Assembly: GCF_000829515.1 (NCBI RefSeq)
Contig: NZ_JXRR01000001.1
Location: 1-64,000, forward strand
DNA length: 64,000 nt
From: Jeotgalibacillus campisalis
GTDB taxonomy: Bacteria; Bacillota; Bacilli; Bacillales; Jeotgalibacillaceae
Direction: 5' to 3'
The notes under the pieces were generated by a model. The model made no database searches, was not told the origin of the DNA, and was given only the letters and a program-made list of their open reading frames with translations. This document shows, piece by piece, positions 55,496-64,000 of this stretch (position 1 is its first letter; the number at the start of each line of letters is the position of its first letter). The position numbers were made by a program, and so were the translations under genes.

Positions 55496-56797
55496 TTATT
55501 CCAGACCGAGAATGCTCTTGATTTTTGCTTTAACTTCCATATGTGACGAATCATCTAAAATATAATCTTTTGGATAATATAGCTTATGGTCTGTTCTTCG
55601 TTTACCCGATATTGCGTCTACAATATCCGATTGTCTCGAAAGTTCTTTCAGTTCTCCATTTGGCAGCATTAAATGAATGGGCAGCCGTTCTTCTTCTTCG
55701 CCTGGTCTGTAAAAATCGTACGGAAGATCAGAGGAAGAGTCCACGACCAGGTAATAGTTAGGATTTAAGCCGGCCAGTTCAAACAACTTTTCTAGTTCAT
55801 TTAATTTTTTGTATTCCTTTGAAGGATCAAACTCAACATATTTAAATAGATTGCGATTCATAAAGCGTCTGCAGAGATCACGCAGAATCGGATCTTCTTC
55901 GTCTTCCCACATTTGAAAATAATAAAGAATGATGGACTCATCCAATTTCAAGTAATCTTTTACTGTCACTGCACCTTTAAATATTGATAAAAAATGATAA
56001 GGCTCATGCGCAAATGTATAGTTCTTTTCACTTAATTCCTTAGCCCTGTGGAGAATTTTCGTCAAAATCACTTCAGAGCTTCGCGTGACCGGATGAAAAT
56101 AAACCTGCCAGTACATTTGGTAGCGGCTCATAATATAATCCTCCACCGCATGCATACCGCTCGATTTAATGACTACCTGATCTTCTCTTGGACGCAGGAC
56201 ACGCAGAATACGCTCCATGTCAAAATGACCATAGCTGACACCTGTAAAGTAAGCATCGCGTTGAAGGTAATCCATTCGATCTGCATCGATTTGACTTGAA
56301 ATTAGTGAAATAACCTGTTTATTTTCATACGTTTTAGCAATTACATCTGATACATTTTGCGCGAACACAGGAGATACCCTGCTTAGCACCTCATTAACTT
56401 CTGTTTCTCCAAGAATAATTGCTTGAGTGAACGCCTCGTGATCGAGTTCAAATACCTTTTCAAACGAGTGAGAGAATGGGCCGTGTCCTAAATCGTGAAG
56501 AAGTGCGGCGCATAAAGACAGCAGACGCTCATTTTCGTTCCATTCAGGACGGTTGGCGAAAACATCATCTACGATTCTTCTTATTATTTCATATACACCA
56601 AGCGAGTGATTAAATCGGCTGTGCTCTGCCCCGTGGAAGGTTAAATAAGTAGTGCCAAGCTGTCGGATCCGGCGCAGCCGCTGAAATTCCTTGGTGCCGA
56701 TTAAATCCCAAATCACCTGGTCTCTTACGTGGATATAGCGGTGAACAGGATCTTTAAATACTTTTTCTTCGTGAAGTTTCTGCGTGGAATACGCCAT
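55496..56797 (-). CDS. ywfO: HD-domain phosphohydrolase (YwfO, dNTPase-like)
   Basis: 433 residues, HD superfamily. HSRFNHSLGVYE near 61-72 and LLHDLGHGPFSHSFE near 101-115 give the H...HD metal ligands; DADRMDYLQRDAYFTG near 178-193 supplies the last Asp. The family includes dGTPase and related triphosphohydrolases; the precise substrate is not known. GGGAGAGG precedes ATG 56797. Forms a unit with ywgA. Confidence 0.88.
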   Translation of the reverse strand: MAYSTQKLHEEKVFKDPVHRYIHVRDQVIWDLIGTKEFQRLRRIRQLGTTYLTFHGAEHSRFNHSLGVYEIIRRIVDDVFANRPEWNENERLLSLCAALLHDLGHGPFSHSFEKVFELDHEAFTQAIILGETEVNEVLSRVSPVFAQNVSDVIAKTYENKQVISLISSQIDADRMDYLQRDAYFTGVSYGHFDMERILRVLRPREDQVVIKSSGMHAVEDYIMSRYQMYWQVYFHPVTRSSEVILTKILHRAKELSEKNYTFAHEPYHFLSIFKGAVTVKDYLKLDESIILYYFQMWEDEEDPILRDLCRRFMNRNLFKYVEFDPSKEYKKLNELEKLFELAGLNPNYYLVVDSSSDLPYDFYRPGEEEERLPIHLMLPNGELKELSRQSDIVDAISGKRRTDHKLYYPKDYILDDSSHMEVKAKIKSILGLE

Positions 56798-57144
56798 CTT
56801 TTCGCCTCTCCCTGCACATCATATTCTTATTATACCGATTAATTTTTTCGTTGCACTACTTGACAAATCCCGACCATATCCAAACGCCTGCATCTCAATT
56901 TTTGAGACTAAAAAAGAATTTTTGCTTTTCTTTTTAACTAAAGAAATCGTCTCTCGCTTTCTACCAAAAAGAAAAACCCGCCCCCCTGATAAGCGGCTTC
57001 TGCACCTAAGACCTTTAGGGATCAAGAAGTGAAAATGCTTATTAGTTACCGGGCTGCGGGAAGGATAAAATCTGTTATTTTTAACTCTTTTTTATTCAAG
57101 CTGCTTTCAGACTCTTCAGCTGTATATTTCGTTTGATCATGTGC
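56798..57144. other. Spacer between the DUF1450 gene and ywfO
   Basis: No convincing gene. A TATAAT-like -10 for ywfO lies at 56829-56834 with a weak -35. A frame at 56819-57025 was seen and rejected. No clear terminator for the DUF1450 gene was recognised. Confidence 0.5.
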
Positions 57145-57369
57145 TCATTTTTTAAGCTTTGTGCGTACTTTCTCCATCAGTTCTTCTTCTGTCAATGCCG
57201 CGACAGGGCGATTATTGACAAAGGCAAATGTCTTTTTGCGGCCTGGACCACAGTAAGATTGGCACCTAATATCAACACAAGCATCAGGGTCTATCTCCTT
57301 TAGCTTGGGGATCAGTGTCTTCAGATCAACGGCTTGACAGTCATCGCAAACTCGAAATTCGTTTGCCAT
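57145..57369 (-). CDS. DUF1450 family small cysteine-rich protein
   Basis: 74 residues. Cysteines in VCDDCQ near residue 8 and [15 protein letters not shown] near 34-48, then [12 protein letters not shown], follow the YuzB/DUF1450 pattern. It may bind a metal or iron-sulfur cluster; function unknown. ATG 57369 has AAAGGG at about 11 bases. Isolated between ywfO and rsfA. Confidence 0.8.
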   Translation of the reverse strand: MANEFRVCDDCQAVDLKTLIPKLKEIDPDACVDIRCQSYCGPGRKKTFAFVNNRPVAALTEEELMEKVRTKLKK

Positions 57370-57484
57370 TTGTCAACAACCCTTTCCTTGTGTGTTTCGT
57401 TGGTTCACTATCAGTCATTGTACCGATTTGGCCCCTTGTTTTCAAGGTTAAATCAAATTGTTCATCTTTTCTATTAACGCTTAT

Positions 57485-57514
57485 GTATATAATTTCTAAT
57501 TTTAGGAGAAAATA
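57485..57514 (+). promoter_or_regulatory. SigF/SigG-type promoter of rsfA
   Basis: GTATA-N15-GGAGAAAATA on the plus strand. This fits the forespore consensus (GYATA-N15-GGNNANANT). Start codon of rsfA is about 50 bp downstream. B. subtilis rsfA is expressed in the forespore. Confidence 0.7.
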
Positions 57515-57566
57515 TCGATATGGATAGACGTCCAAATGAAAGATTCATGGAACAGGAGTGAACAGA

Positions 57567-58343
57567 ATGAAACAACGACAAGATGCTTGGATGGAAGAAG
57601 ACGATTTGGTTCTGGCCGATACAGTGCTGCGTCACGTGCGTGAAGGAAGTACACAGCTTAATGCTTTTGAAGAAGTAGGAGATAAACTTAACCGCACCTC
57701 AGCGGCCTGTGGGTTCAGATGGAACGCTGTCGTTCGCCAGCAGTACGAGAAAGCACTTGATCTAGCAAAAAAACAGCGTAAACAGCGCTATCGCCTGCTT
57801 GGAAAAGAACAGAGCGGCAAAAAGAAAATTCTTTATCAGCCGCAAATGCCTTCGATTGAAGAGTTTGAATCCACTGATCTGCCATTCTCAGACTTTCCGC
57901 CAACTGAACCGGATGATCGCCCGGAATACAGGCCTTCATCAGACTATCAGCAGGAAATCGCTAGAGAGGAAACTTTCTCACCAATTAGAGAATTCCAGAC
58001 AGCTCAGTCGATTAGACAAACACCCATCTCTTCTCTGTCATTAGAAGTTGTCATTGCTTATTTGCAGCAGCTTGGTCAAACGCGCGGTCAAGATGCACAG
58101 ACTCGCCGCCAGGTAGATCGTCTGATGAATGAAAACCGCGTCCTGCGTGATCAGTGCCGCGAGCTTGAAATGCAGGTTCGTAAATTAGAAGATCAGGAAA
58201 CCACTATGCAAGAAGACTACGAAACACTGATGAAGATTATGAACCGTGCTAGAAAGCTAATCTTATTTGACGAAGAAGAAATGCCATCTAATACATTTAA
58301 AATGGACCGAAATGGCAACCTTGAAAAAGTAGTAGAAAATTAA
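57567..58343 (+). CDS. rsfA: Prespore-specific transcriptional regulator RsfA
   Basis: 258 residues. Myb/SANT-like DNA-binding domain at the N-terminus (QDAWMEEDDLVLADTVLRH; QLNAFEEVGDKLNRTSAACGFRWN), a Pro/Glu-rich middle (about 85-145) and a C-terminal coiled coil (about 185-230, NENRVLRDQCRELEMQVRKL). It modulates SigF-dependent genes in the forespore. ATG 57567 follows AGGAG by eight bases; GTG 57558 is an upstream alternative. A forespore-type promoter lies just upstream. Confidence 0.9.
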   Translation: MKQRQDAWMEEDDLVLADTVLRHVREGSTQLNAFEEVGDKLNRTSAACGFRWNAVVRQQYEKALDLAKKQRKQRYRLLGKEQSGKKKILYQPQMPSIEEFESTDLPFSDFPPTEPDDRPEYRPSSDYQQEIAREETFSPIREFQTAQSIRQTPISSLSLEVVIAYLQQLGQTRGQDAQTRRQVDRLMNENRVLRDQCRELEMQVRKLEDQETTMQEDYETLMKIMNRARKLILFDEEEMPSNTFKMDRNGNLEKVVEN

Positions 58344-58345
58344 TA

Positions 58346-58384
58346 AAAAGCTGTCCAGCTTGAACATTGAGCCGGACAGCTTTT
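58346..58384. terminator. Bidirectional terminator between rsfA and lipL
   Basis: AAAAGCTGTCC / GGACAGCTTTT stem between two converging genes; its right arm touches the lipL stop codon. Confidence 0.85.
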
Positions 58385-59228
58385 ACCGTTTAAGGGATTT
58401 TGAATTCCGATCCATCACTCTAGCCAGATAGCCATCATAAAGCAGCGCCTCTTTTTCATTCAACGTACCGCTCTCAATCGTGCCGCTGACCTTTTTAAGA
58501 GACTGCAAGAAGCGAAGCATTCCATCCTGAATCGAAAGCTCGGTTTGCAGCAGTTCAGAAAGTGATGCCATGACCTCTGGCTTAATAGTGGGATAGGTGT
58601 GCTTCGTCTTTTCTCCTTTTACTGCCTGTTCATAAAAGGCACCGATCAATTCAGCGCGTTCACTGCCGCTTCCTGACATGCATAAATAGATTTGCACCGC
58701 CACACCTCCACGAATCCGCCGCTGTGAAATCCCTGCAAACTTTCTTCCGTCAATGCTCAGGTCATAGCTTCCCGGACAATAAGATCCTGTCACTTCAAAT
58801 GCCTCGATTTCAGCATTAAAATCTGAAAACATCATTCGAACAAGCTCCACCATGGCATCATAGCCTCTATTAATATCAATCCCTTTTTCATTTTCTGAAA
58901 AGATAAGGGAAATATTCAGCACATCTTTATCCAGTACAACTGCCAGACCGCCGGAATTACGGACAATACAGCGAAAACCAGCCTCTTCAAACACTGCTAA
59001 CCCATCATCCAAATAGGGCGTCCTAGTATCCTGAATCCCTAACACAATGGTATCTTCATGAACCCAGGCTCTTGCTGTTGCAGGCGCATCACCCGCCCCG
59101 ACTGATGTACAAAGCGTATCATCCATCGCAAACGACTGCAGCCCCTCAAACATCCACCCGAGACTTGATTGATCTATCACACGCCACATCGGCTGCTGCA
59201 GCAGCTCAAGCGATCTTATGTCCTTCAT
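58383..59228 (-). CDS. lipL: Octanoyl-[GcvH]:protein N-octanoyltransferase
   Basis: 281-residue member of the biotin/lipoate ligase fold family. C151 in [20 protein letters not shown] is the acyl-thioester cysteine, and K163 the conserved lysine. LipL moves octanoyl groups from GcvH to E2 subunits of ketoacid dehydrogenases in Bacillus lipoate assembly. Position beside pta matches B. subtilis ywfL. ATG 59228 follows GGAG at about 11 bases. Confidence 0.92.
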   Translation of the reverse strand: MKDIRSLELLQQPMWRVIDQSSLGWMFEGLQSFAMDDTLCTSVGAGDAPATARAWVHEDTIVLGIQDTRTPYLDDGLAVFEEAGFRCIVRNSGGLAVVLDKDVLNISLIFSENEKGIDINRGYDAMVELVRMMFSDFNAEIEAFEVTGSYCPGSYDLSIDGRKFAGISQRRIRGGVAVQIYLCMSGSGSERAELIGAFYEQAVKGEKTKHTYPTIKPEVMASLSELLQTELSIQDGMLRFLQSLKKVSGTIESGTLNEKEALLYDGYLARVMDRNSKSLKR

Positions 59229-59327
59229 CCTTCATCGATCTCCTCTATTCAAAAACTCAAACTGAACAAATTATATCATATTTTAGCGCACAAAAGAGAC
59301 TAGCCTCCTTTCGTACACTAAAGATAA

Positions 59328-59358
59328 AAGCCCCTTGCTCATTATAAGCAAGGGACTC
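59328..59358 (-). terminator. Terminator of pta
   Basis: GTCCCTTGCT / AGCAAGGGGC stem followed by TTTTATC on the minus strand. Confidence 0.75.
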
Positions 59359-59365
59359 CTTTTAC

Positions 59366-60337
59366 TTAAAGTGCTTGTCCTGCGGTAATAAGGGCAAGCT
59401 TATAAACATCTTCTTCGTTGCAGCCGCGTGAAAGATCGTTCACAGGTGCATTTAATCCCTGAAGGATCGGACCTACTGCTTCAAAATTCCCAAGGCGCTG
59501 GGCAATTTTGTATCCAATATTCCCTGCTTCGAGGCTTGGGAAAACAAATACATTTGCGTCTCCCTGGATCTCAGAGTCAGGTGCTTTGCTTTTTGCTACA
59601 GAAGGAACAAACGCTGCGTCAAATTGGAACTCACCATCGATAATCAAGTCAGGCGCCTGCTCTTTGGCAATTTGGACTGCATCTGTCACTTTTTCTGTTT
59701 CTGGTGATTTAGCTGAGCCGGCAGTTGAAAAACTCAGCATCGCTACTCGCGGTTGAATATCGAACATTTGAGCTGTTTTCGAACTTTCCACAGCGATTTC
59801 AGCTAAATCCTGGCTGTCAGGAGAAATATTGATCGCACAATCTGCAAATACGTACTTTTCATCTCCACGAACCATAATAAATACGCCGGATGTTTTTTTG
59901 ATGCCCGGTTTTGTCTTGATAATTTGCAGTGCAGGACGTACCGTATCTGCTGTGGAATGAGCTGCCCCGCTTACCAGGCCGTGCGCCTGACCATTATAAA
60001 CCAGCATCGTTCCAAAATAATTTTCATCGAGTAAGATTTTTCGTGCATCTTCTTCCGTTGCTTTGCCTTTGCGGCGTTCAACGAAAGAGGCAACCAACTC
60101 GTCCATTTTTTCATAAGTCGATGGGTCTACTATTTCAGTGCCGTTCAGTTTAACGTTCATTTCCTGTGCTTTCTCTTCAACAGCTGCCTCGTTTCCTATT
60201 AAAACAGGTGTCAGAATGCCTTCTGCAGCCAGTCTGCTTGCTGCCCGTAAAATCCGCTCATCCTGTCCTTCCGGAAACACAATTCGCACATTATTCCCTT
60301 TTACTTTTTCCGTCAATGTAGTAAATAAATCGCTCAT
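59366..60337 (-). CDS. pta: Phosphate acetyltransferase
   Basis: 323 residues, single-domain Bacillus type. Converts acetyl-CoA and phosphate to acetyl-phosphate and CoA in overflow metabolism. AHGLVSGAAHSTADTVRPALQII near 118-140 and MLSFSTAGSAKSPETEKV near 199-216 are family hallmarks. AAGGAGG precedes ATG 60337. A promoter and a cre about 55 bp upstream of the start point to CcpA activation. Confidence 0.96.
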   Translation of the reverse strand: MSDLFTTLTEKVKGNNVRIVFPEGQDERILRAASRLAAEGILTPVLIGNEAAVEEKAQEMNVKLNGTEIVDPSTYEKMDELVASFVERRKGKATEEDARKILLDENYFGTMLVYNGQAHGLVSGAAHSTADTVRPALQIIKTKPGIKKTSGVFIMVRGDEKYVFADCAINISPDSQDLAEIAVESSKTAQMFDIQPRVAMLSFSTAGSAKSPETEKVTDAVQIAKEQAPDLIIDGEFQFDAAFVPSVAKSKAPDSEIQGDANVFVFPSLEAGNIGYKIAQRLGNFEAVGPILQGLNAPVNDLSRGCNEEDVYKLALITAGQAL

Positions 60338-60367
60338 TTTGCGACCTCCTTAAAACGTTATACCGTT

Positions 60368-60394
60368 AGCATACCCCATCCGAAAAAGAATTCA
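60368..60394 (-). promoter_or_regulatory. SigA promoter of pta
   Basis: TTGAAT-N16-TATGCT on the minus strand, expected start near 60361. Confidence 0.55.
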
Positions 60395-60408
60395 AGAAGA
60401 AGCCATTA

Positions 60409-60423
60409 TGTCAGCGCTTGCAC
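60409..60423 (-). promoter_or_regulatory. cre upstream of pta
   Basis: GTGCAAGCGCTGACA; matches the CcpA consensus except the first base. Its centre lies about 55 bp upstream of the predicted pta start, outside the promoter, where CcpA is known to activate ackA and pta in B. subtilis. Confidence 0.6.
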
Positions 60424-60576
60424 CTTGAAATTCTGTATTTTCAAATTAGTCATCGTAATCTTTCAGCATGAAAGGATGAACATTCGTTTAATTCCGTGCT
60501 CAGTTTGGGTGCGTTTTGGTCAGATGTGATATGATAAAAACGGACAATAGAAGTAATTTTCAAGGAGTGACTTTGA

Positions 60577-61326
60577 ATGAATGAAGCAGCAACAACATTA
60601 GACGGCTGGTACGGCCTTCATGACTTTCGCAAGATGGACTGGACATCCTGGAAACGTCTTTCGAGTGATGACCGGGCACTTGCCATTTCTGAATATCAGC
60701 AATTCCTGAAAAAACTCGATGCAGTTCAGACGGAGGAACAGGGCAGTCATTCTTTTTATTCGATCGTTGGTCAAAAAGCAGATTTTATGCTGTTTATTTT
60801 GCGGCCTACGATGGAGGAATTAAACGAACTTGAAAATGAATTTAATAAATTAACGATTGCAGAGTTTACGATTCCAACGTACTCATATGTTTCCGTAGTT
60901 GAATTGGGCAGCTATGGCTCAAAGGATTCTGATGAAGATCCATACGAAAATCCTTATGTGCGTTCCCGCCTGTATCCTCAGCTTCCTAAATCCAAGCATG
61001 TGTGCTTTTATCCAATGGATAAAAAGCGTGAAGGCGAAGATAACTGGTACATGCTTCCTATGGAAAAACGTAAACAGCTTATGTATGACCATGGAATGAT
61101 TGGACGGGGCTATGCAGGCAAGATTAAACAAATTATTTCCGGTTCTGTCGGATTTGATGATTGGGAATGGGGCGTAACGCTCTATGCAGACGACGTACTT
61201 CAATTTAAAAAAATCGTTTATGAAATGCGCTTTGATGAAGTAAGTGCACGCTATGGCGAATTTGGTTCGTTTTATGTGGGCAACCTGCTTGAAGAAGAAG
61301 AGCTTCCTCGATTTTTACATGTTTAA
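60577..61326 (+). CDS. hemQ: Coproheme decarboxylase HemQ
   Basis: 249-residue chlorite-dismutase-family protein. Y145 in CFYPMDKK is the catalytic tyrosine and H172 in [12 protein letters not shown] the heme ligand. It performs the last step of the coproporphyrin-dependent heme pathway in Gram-positives. AAGGAG precedes ATG 60577. Divergent from pta, as in B. subtilis (ywfI). Confidence 0.95.
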   Translation: MNEAATTLDGWYGLHDFRKMDWTSWKRLSSDDRALAISEYQQFLKKLDAVQTEEQGSHSFYSIVGQKADFMLFILRPTMEELNELENEFNKLTIAEFTIPTYSYVSVVELGSYGSKDSDEDPYENPYVRSRLYPQLPKSKHVCFYPMDKKREGEDNWYMLPMEKRKQLMYDHGMIGRGYAGKIKQIISGSVGFDDWEWGVTLYADDVLQFKKIVYEMRFDEVSARYGEFGSFYVGNLLEEEELPRFLHV

Positions 61327-61339
61327 ATACTTTTTAACA

Positions 61340-61373
61340 AAACCGTTTCCAGTCAATGGAACGGTTTTTTTTT
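61340..61373 (+). terminator. Terminator of hemQ
   Basis: AAACCGTTTCCA / TGGAACGGTTT stem followed by a long T-run. Confidence 0.85.
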
Positions 61374-61475
61374 GAGATTGCTTCTTCACACAACACGGAA
61401 GTAGGATTTTTCAGCCTGGAGACCTTAAAGAACAGCACCATACTTTCTATTAGCTTTCACAAAACATGTTTTTAG

Positions 61476-61482
61476 CATACAA
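61476..61482 (+). promoter_or_regulatory. SigE-like -10 upstream of cwlJ
   Basis: CATACAA fits the SigE -10 (CATACANT) in its first six bases; the -35 region (TCACAAA) is weak. cwlJ is SigE-dependent in B. subtilis. Confidence 0.35.
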
Positions 61483-61532
61483 GCTCTCCCCGCCGCATAT
61501 CTTTAAACCGATGGGGGAGGAGTGAAATCTTG

Positions 61533-61955
61533 ATGGCAGTTATTGCCCATACTGAAAAGGAGGTTGACCTTCTCGCACGCTTAATGCGGGCAGAAGCTGA
61601 GGGAGACGGCGAACTCGGCATGTTAATGGTTGGAAACACAGGTGTGAATCGTGCAAGAGTGAACTGCATGGATTTTACTACTATCCGTACAATTGAACAA
61701 ATGGTCTTTCAAAGCCCGGGAGGATTTGAGGCTACACAGAAGGGCTATTTTTATCAGCGCCCACGCGAAAGAGATAGACAGCTGGCCAGACGTGTACTTA
61801 GAGGAGAAAGATTTCACCCTGCTACAAACAGTCTATGGTTCTACCGGCCGGATGGGGACTGCCCAGCTCAATGGTATGATCAATGGAACACAGGCCGTTT
61901 CAAATCTCATTGCTTTTTTTCGCCAACTGCTGCTGATTGTCCAGATGTGTTTTAG
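61533..61955 (+). CDS. cwlJ: Spore cortex-lytic enzyme CwlJ
   Basis: 140 residues, Hydrolase_2 family. The conserved glutamate is in LMRAEAEGDGELGML near 18-32; GYFYQRPRERDRQLARR and GDCPAQWYDQWNTGRFKSHCF follow. Degrades spore cortex during germination, triggered by Ca-dipicolinate; needs GerQ for coat localisation. ATG 61533 with GAGGAG 10 bases upstream; TTG 61530 adjacent. gerQ follows 32 bp downstream. Confidence 0.94.
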   Translation: MAVIAHTEKEVDLLARLMRAEAEGDGELGMLMVGNTGVNRARVNCMDFTTIRTIEQMVFQSPGGFEATQKGYFYQRPRERDRQLARRVLRGERFHPATNSLWFYRPDGDCPAQWYDQWNTGRFKSHCFFSPTAADCPDVF

Positions 61956-61987
61956 CTCTTCTACATTTTTAAGGAGGCGGAATCTTC

Positions 61988-62473
61988 ATGAATAATCCTT
62001 CACAAAATACTAATCAGCAAAATACCAGCCAGCAAAACCCAACTCAACAAAAACCGCAGCAGCAGATGCCCCAGTCATCTCAACATTACTCTCAGCCGTA
62101 TTACCAGCCACAGTCCTACCCCAGTTATTCATACCCTTCTCAAAGTCATCAAACGTACCAAACCCCGACAGTTCCTATGGGGGGGCAGCAGTCCATGCTG
62201 CCAAACGAAGAGTCATATATTGAAAACATTCTGCGGTTGAATCGAGGAAAGCCGGCCACTGTATACATGACATTTGAAAACAATAGGGAATGGAATGCCA
62301 AGATTTTTAAAGGAATTGTGGAGGCAGCCGGCCGGGACCATATTATTTTAAGTGATTCTAAAACGGGCCTGCGCTATATTTTACCCATGATTTATCTTGA
62401 TTATGTAACCTTTGAAGGCGAAATCCAGTACTCATATCCTCTTAATTCTATGAGCAATTATTCTCAACGGTGA
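61988..62473 (+). CDS. gerQ: Spore coat protein GerQ
   Basis: 161 residues: Gln/Asn/Pro/Ser/Tyr-rich, disordered N-terminal half (NNPSQNTNQQNTSQQNP) and a conserved C-terminal domain (YIENILRLNRGKPATVYMTF onward). In the B. subtilis coat GerQ is cross-linked by transglutaminase and is needed for CwlJ retention. AGGAGG precedes ATG 61988. Paired with cwlJ, as usual. Confidence 0.93.
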   Translation: MNNPSQNTNQQNTSQQNPTQQKPQQQMPQSSQHYSQPYYQPQSYPSYSYPSQSHQTYQTPTVPMGGQQSMLPNEESYIENILRLNRGKPATVYMTFENNREWNAKIFKGIVEAAGRDHIILSDSKTGLRYILPMIYLDYVTFEGEIQYSYPLNSMSNYSQR

Positions 62474-62512
62474 GGCGCGCTTCCCCTTCCACTTTAAAAA
62501 AATCATATAATA

Positions 62513-62543
62513 AAACCGCTTCCCTAACTTGAGGAAGCGGTTT
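62513..62543. terminator. Bidirectional terminator between gerQ and ywdK
   Basis: Perfect 11-base stem AAACCGCTTCC / GGAAGCGGTTT between converging genes. Confidence 0.85.
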
Positions 62544-62565
62544 GTTTTTGTGATTAGCAGGTTTT

Positions 62566-62937
62566 TTACAAGACTTTTACAGCTGCAGCGATTAAGCAAA
62601 TCCAGGCTGCTAAAAATGCTACTCCGCCAATTGGCGTGATCGCACCGAGAACGCTGATGCCGGTGAGACTTAGGACGTAAAGACTTCCCGAGAAAAAGAT
62701 AATGCCGACAAGCATCAGCCAGCCTGCCCAGCTTAACAATCCAGTTGTCGGGAGTGTTCCCATCAGGATACCGATAATTAAAATCCCTGCCGCATGAAAC
62801 ATCTGATATTGAACGGCAGTCTCCCATGTAGCAAGATATTTTGCCTCAACTCTGCCTTCTAATGCATGTGCACCAAATGCTCCGAGTCCTACAGAAAGCA
62901 GCGCATTCAACGCTCCAATTATAATAAATAATTTCAT
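62566..62937 (-). CDS. ywdK: DUF423 membrane protein (YwdK)
   Basis: 123 residues, four TM segments. [13 protein letters not shown] near 17-29 and [12 protein letters not shown] are the DUF423 signatures. Function unknown. AGAGGAG precedes ATG 62937. Last of the ung-to-ywdK minus-strand series. Confidence 0.9.
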   Translation of the reverse strand: MKLFIIIGALNALLSVGLGAFGAHALEGRVEAKYLATWETAVQYQMFHAAGILIIGILMGTLPTTGLLSWAGWLMLVGIIFFSGSLYVLSLTGISVLGAITPIGGVAFLAAWICLIAAAVKVL

Positions 62938-62954
62938 TAGCTATTCTCCTCTTT

Positions 62955-63254
62955 TTAAAAATCAAATAAAGAATCCCCGTTCGATCCATCTTCCATTTTA
63001 ACCGGTTTTTCCTGCGATATCGAAACAGGCTTGGCGGGAGCAGAATAAACAGGTGCCTGATTTGCCGGCATGGGATTTGTTCGCCTATTGATATTTCCTG
63101 AACCCTCCGTTAATGGAGCTTCTTGATCAAGGGCAAGATCACATAATGTCCGGATCGCATGCAAATGCTCTCTTCTTTTGGCAGAAGGTGCTTGCCTGGC
63201 TTGTCCAATTTGCTGCTCAATTTTTGCCAGGACCTGTTCGTCCGTAATACTCAT
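62955..63254 (-). CDS. ywdI: YwdI family protein
   Basis: 99 residues, conserved between ung and ywdK in Bacillus. The N-terminus is helical (TDEQVLAKIEQQIGQARQA), followed by a Pro/Ser-rich linker and a short C-terminal DSLFDF. Function unknown. ATG 63254 follows GGAGAG; the frame runs further upstream into the next gene but has no better start. Confidence 0.8.
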   Translation of the reverse strand: MSITDEQVLAKIEQQIGQARQAPSAKRREHLHAIRTLCDLALDQEAPLTEGSGNINRRTNPMPANQAPVYSAPAKPVSISQEKPVKMEDGSNGDSLFDF

Positions 63255-63258
63255 GATG

Positions 63259-63462
63259 CTACACTCTCCTTCCGTCCGGTGCATGAAGCAGACGGTCCTT
63301 TTTTTCAAACGCCAGACAGGACTGTCCGGATGCACGAAATACTTGCAATGAAGGCAGATGATTCGTTTTAAATTGATGCGCTCTGCAGCCTTTTGGGAAT
63401 TTCGGATCCCATGTAACATAATAGTGCTTGCAGGCGAGACAATTTATGCGTTTTGATTCCAT
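63259..63462 (-). CDS. Small cysteine-containing protein adjacent to ung
   Basis: 67 residues. CLACKHYYVTWDPKFPKGCR near 7-26 and SGQSCLAFEKK near 47 hold four or five cysteines and look like a small zinc-ribbon-like protein. Similar small proteins (CxxCxxFYITWDxxxPxGC) occur widely in bacteria without a known role. Start ATG 63462 follows GGGAGG by nine bases; ATG 63468 is possible. It stands between ung and ywdI on the same strand and is almost adjoining both. Confidence 0.75.
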   Translation of the reverse strand: MESKRINCLACKHYYVTWDPKFPKGCRAHQFKTNHLPSLQVFRASGQSCLAFEKKDRLLHAPDGRRV

Positions 63463-63498
63463 TTCCATCTGCCTCCCTTCTCTTTAAAATATACTATA

Positions 63499-64000
63499 TC
63501 ACCGTTGTAATGACCAATCGACTTCCTTAATATCGTTTTCCCGCAAGAATGCATTTGCTTTTGAAAACGGGCTGCTGCCAAAAAAGCCTCTGCTCGCAGA
63601 CAGCGGACTTGGATGCGGGGCAGTCAGCACACAATGAATCTGTTCATTTATTAAGCTTCTTTTAGATTCAGCGGGTTTTCCCCATAAAATAAAAACAGCA
63701 GGCTCCTCGCGATTGCCGATCAATGAAATGATTTCATTTGTTAATCGTTCCCAGCCTTTTTTTCGATGAGAGTGGGCCTCCCCCTGACGAACAGTCAGAA
63801 CAGTATTCAATAATAGGACACCTTCTTTTGTCCACTTTTCCAGATCTCCATCGCGGGGAATCGGTATGCCCAGATCATGATGCAATTCTTTGTAAATATT
63901 TCTTAGGGATGGCGGGATTTTCACCCCAGGCTTCACCGAAAAGCTCAAGCCATTCGCCTGCCCCGCACCATGATAGGGATCCTGCCCTAAGATAACGACC
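63499..64000 (-). CDS. ung: Uracil-DNA glycosylase (5' end beyond the window)
   Basis: Partial. The 167 visible codons run to the window edge without a start. [20 protein letters not shown] at the visible N-terminal end contains the catalytic Asp, and [17 protein letters not shown] near the C-terminus the minor-groove leucine loop and catalytic His. It excises uracil from DNA. An internal Met at 63948 is not the true start, because the GQDPYHG motif lies upstream of it. Confidence 0.94.
   Translation of the reverse strand, partial: VVILGQDPYHGAGQANGLSFSVKPGVKIPPSLRNIYKELHHDLGIPIPRDGDLEKWTKEGVLLLNTVLTVRQGEAHSHRKKGWERLTNEIISLIGNREEPAVFILWGKPAESKRSLINEQIHCVLTAPHPSPLSASRGFFGSSPFSKANAFLRENDIKEVDWSLQR

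Noticed and set aside
56819-57025. 68-codon minus-strand frame between the DUF1450 gene and ywfO
   Set aside because: No family likeness, no ribosome site and irregular composition; it overlaps the likely ywfO promoter.

Overview
The window is chromosomal DNA from a spore-forming member of the Bacillales. The evidence is conserved gene order plus sporulation genes: tdk-rpmE-rho-glpX-murA2-fsa-fbaA-spo0F-ywjG-pyrG-rpoE at the left, argS-ywiB, speB-speE, a class A PBP, ywhD-ywhC-ywhB, ywgA-ywfO, rsfA, lipL, pta, hemQ, cwlJ-gerQ and ywdK-ung at the right. This backbone matches the B. subtilis tdk-to-ung region, but many insertions and sequence differences show it is another genus or species; the genus cannot be fixed from the sequence alone. 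No rRNA, tRNA, insertion sequence, prophage or CRISPR array was seen.

Left part (1-11.8 kb). Two near-identical 137-bp palindromic repeats precede tdk. Housekeeping and carbon-metabolism genes follow, nearly all on the minus strand. spo0F has a good SigH promoter with an upstream Spo0A box. pyrG has a leader of the GGGC-start, CTP-sensing attenuation type.

Fatty-acid block (11.9-22.5 kb). In B. subtilis fadF, acdA and rpoE are neighbours. Here a thiolase, a 3-hydroxyacyl-CoA dehydrogenase and a second acyl-CoA dehydrogenase lie between fadF and acdA, and a TetR regulator plus icmF (AdoCbl-dependent isobutyryl-CoA mutase) lie between acdA and rpoE. Inverted repeats of the form TGARYG-NN-CRYTCA precede both fadF and the thiolase operon, and a perfect cre precedes the latter.

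Cobalamin block (24.1-31.9 kb). A cobalamin riboswitch with a terminator precedes btuF-btuC-btuD/cbiZ-cobU-cobS-cobC-(cobU-like)pduO-cblS?. The cluster is partly decayed: cobQ survives only as a short in-frame head-to-tail remnant, a cobD-like 3' tail lies between cbiZ and cobU, and a degenerate second CobU domain is fused in frame to PduO. The block can supply the AdoCbl that IcmF needs.

Accessory middle (32-42.7 kb). Two orphan membrane or secreted proteins, a long hairpin repeat element, a VOC ring-cleaving dioxygenase, an XRE-TPR regulator divergent from an MFS exporter with twin 19-bp palindromic operators, a small anchored protein, yrrT, an unusual luxS-mccA-mccB operon (S-ribosylhomocysteine to cysteine), and a toroid-fold protein of unknown role.

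Right part (42.7-64 kb). Conserved backbone with an inserted fruR-fruK-fruA operon whose promoter spacer holds a cre site, a forespore-type promoter before rsfA, and a cre about 55 bp upstream of the pta start. The window ends inside ung.
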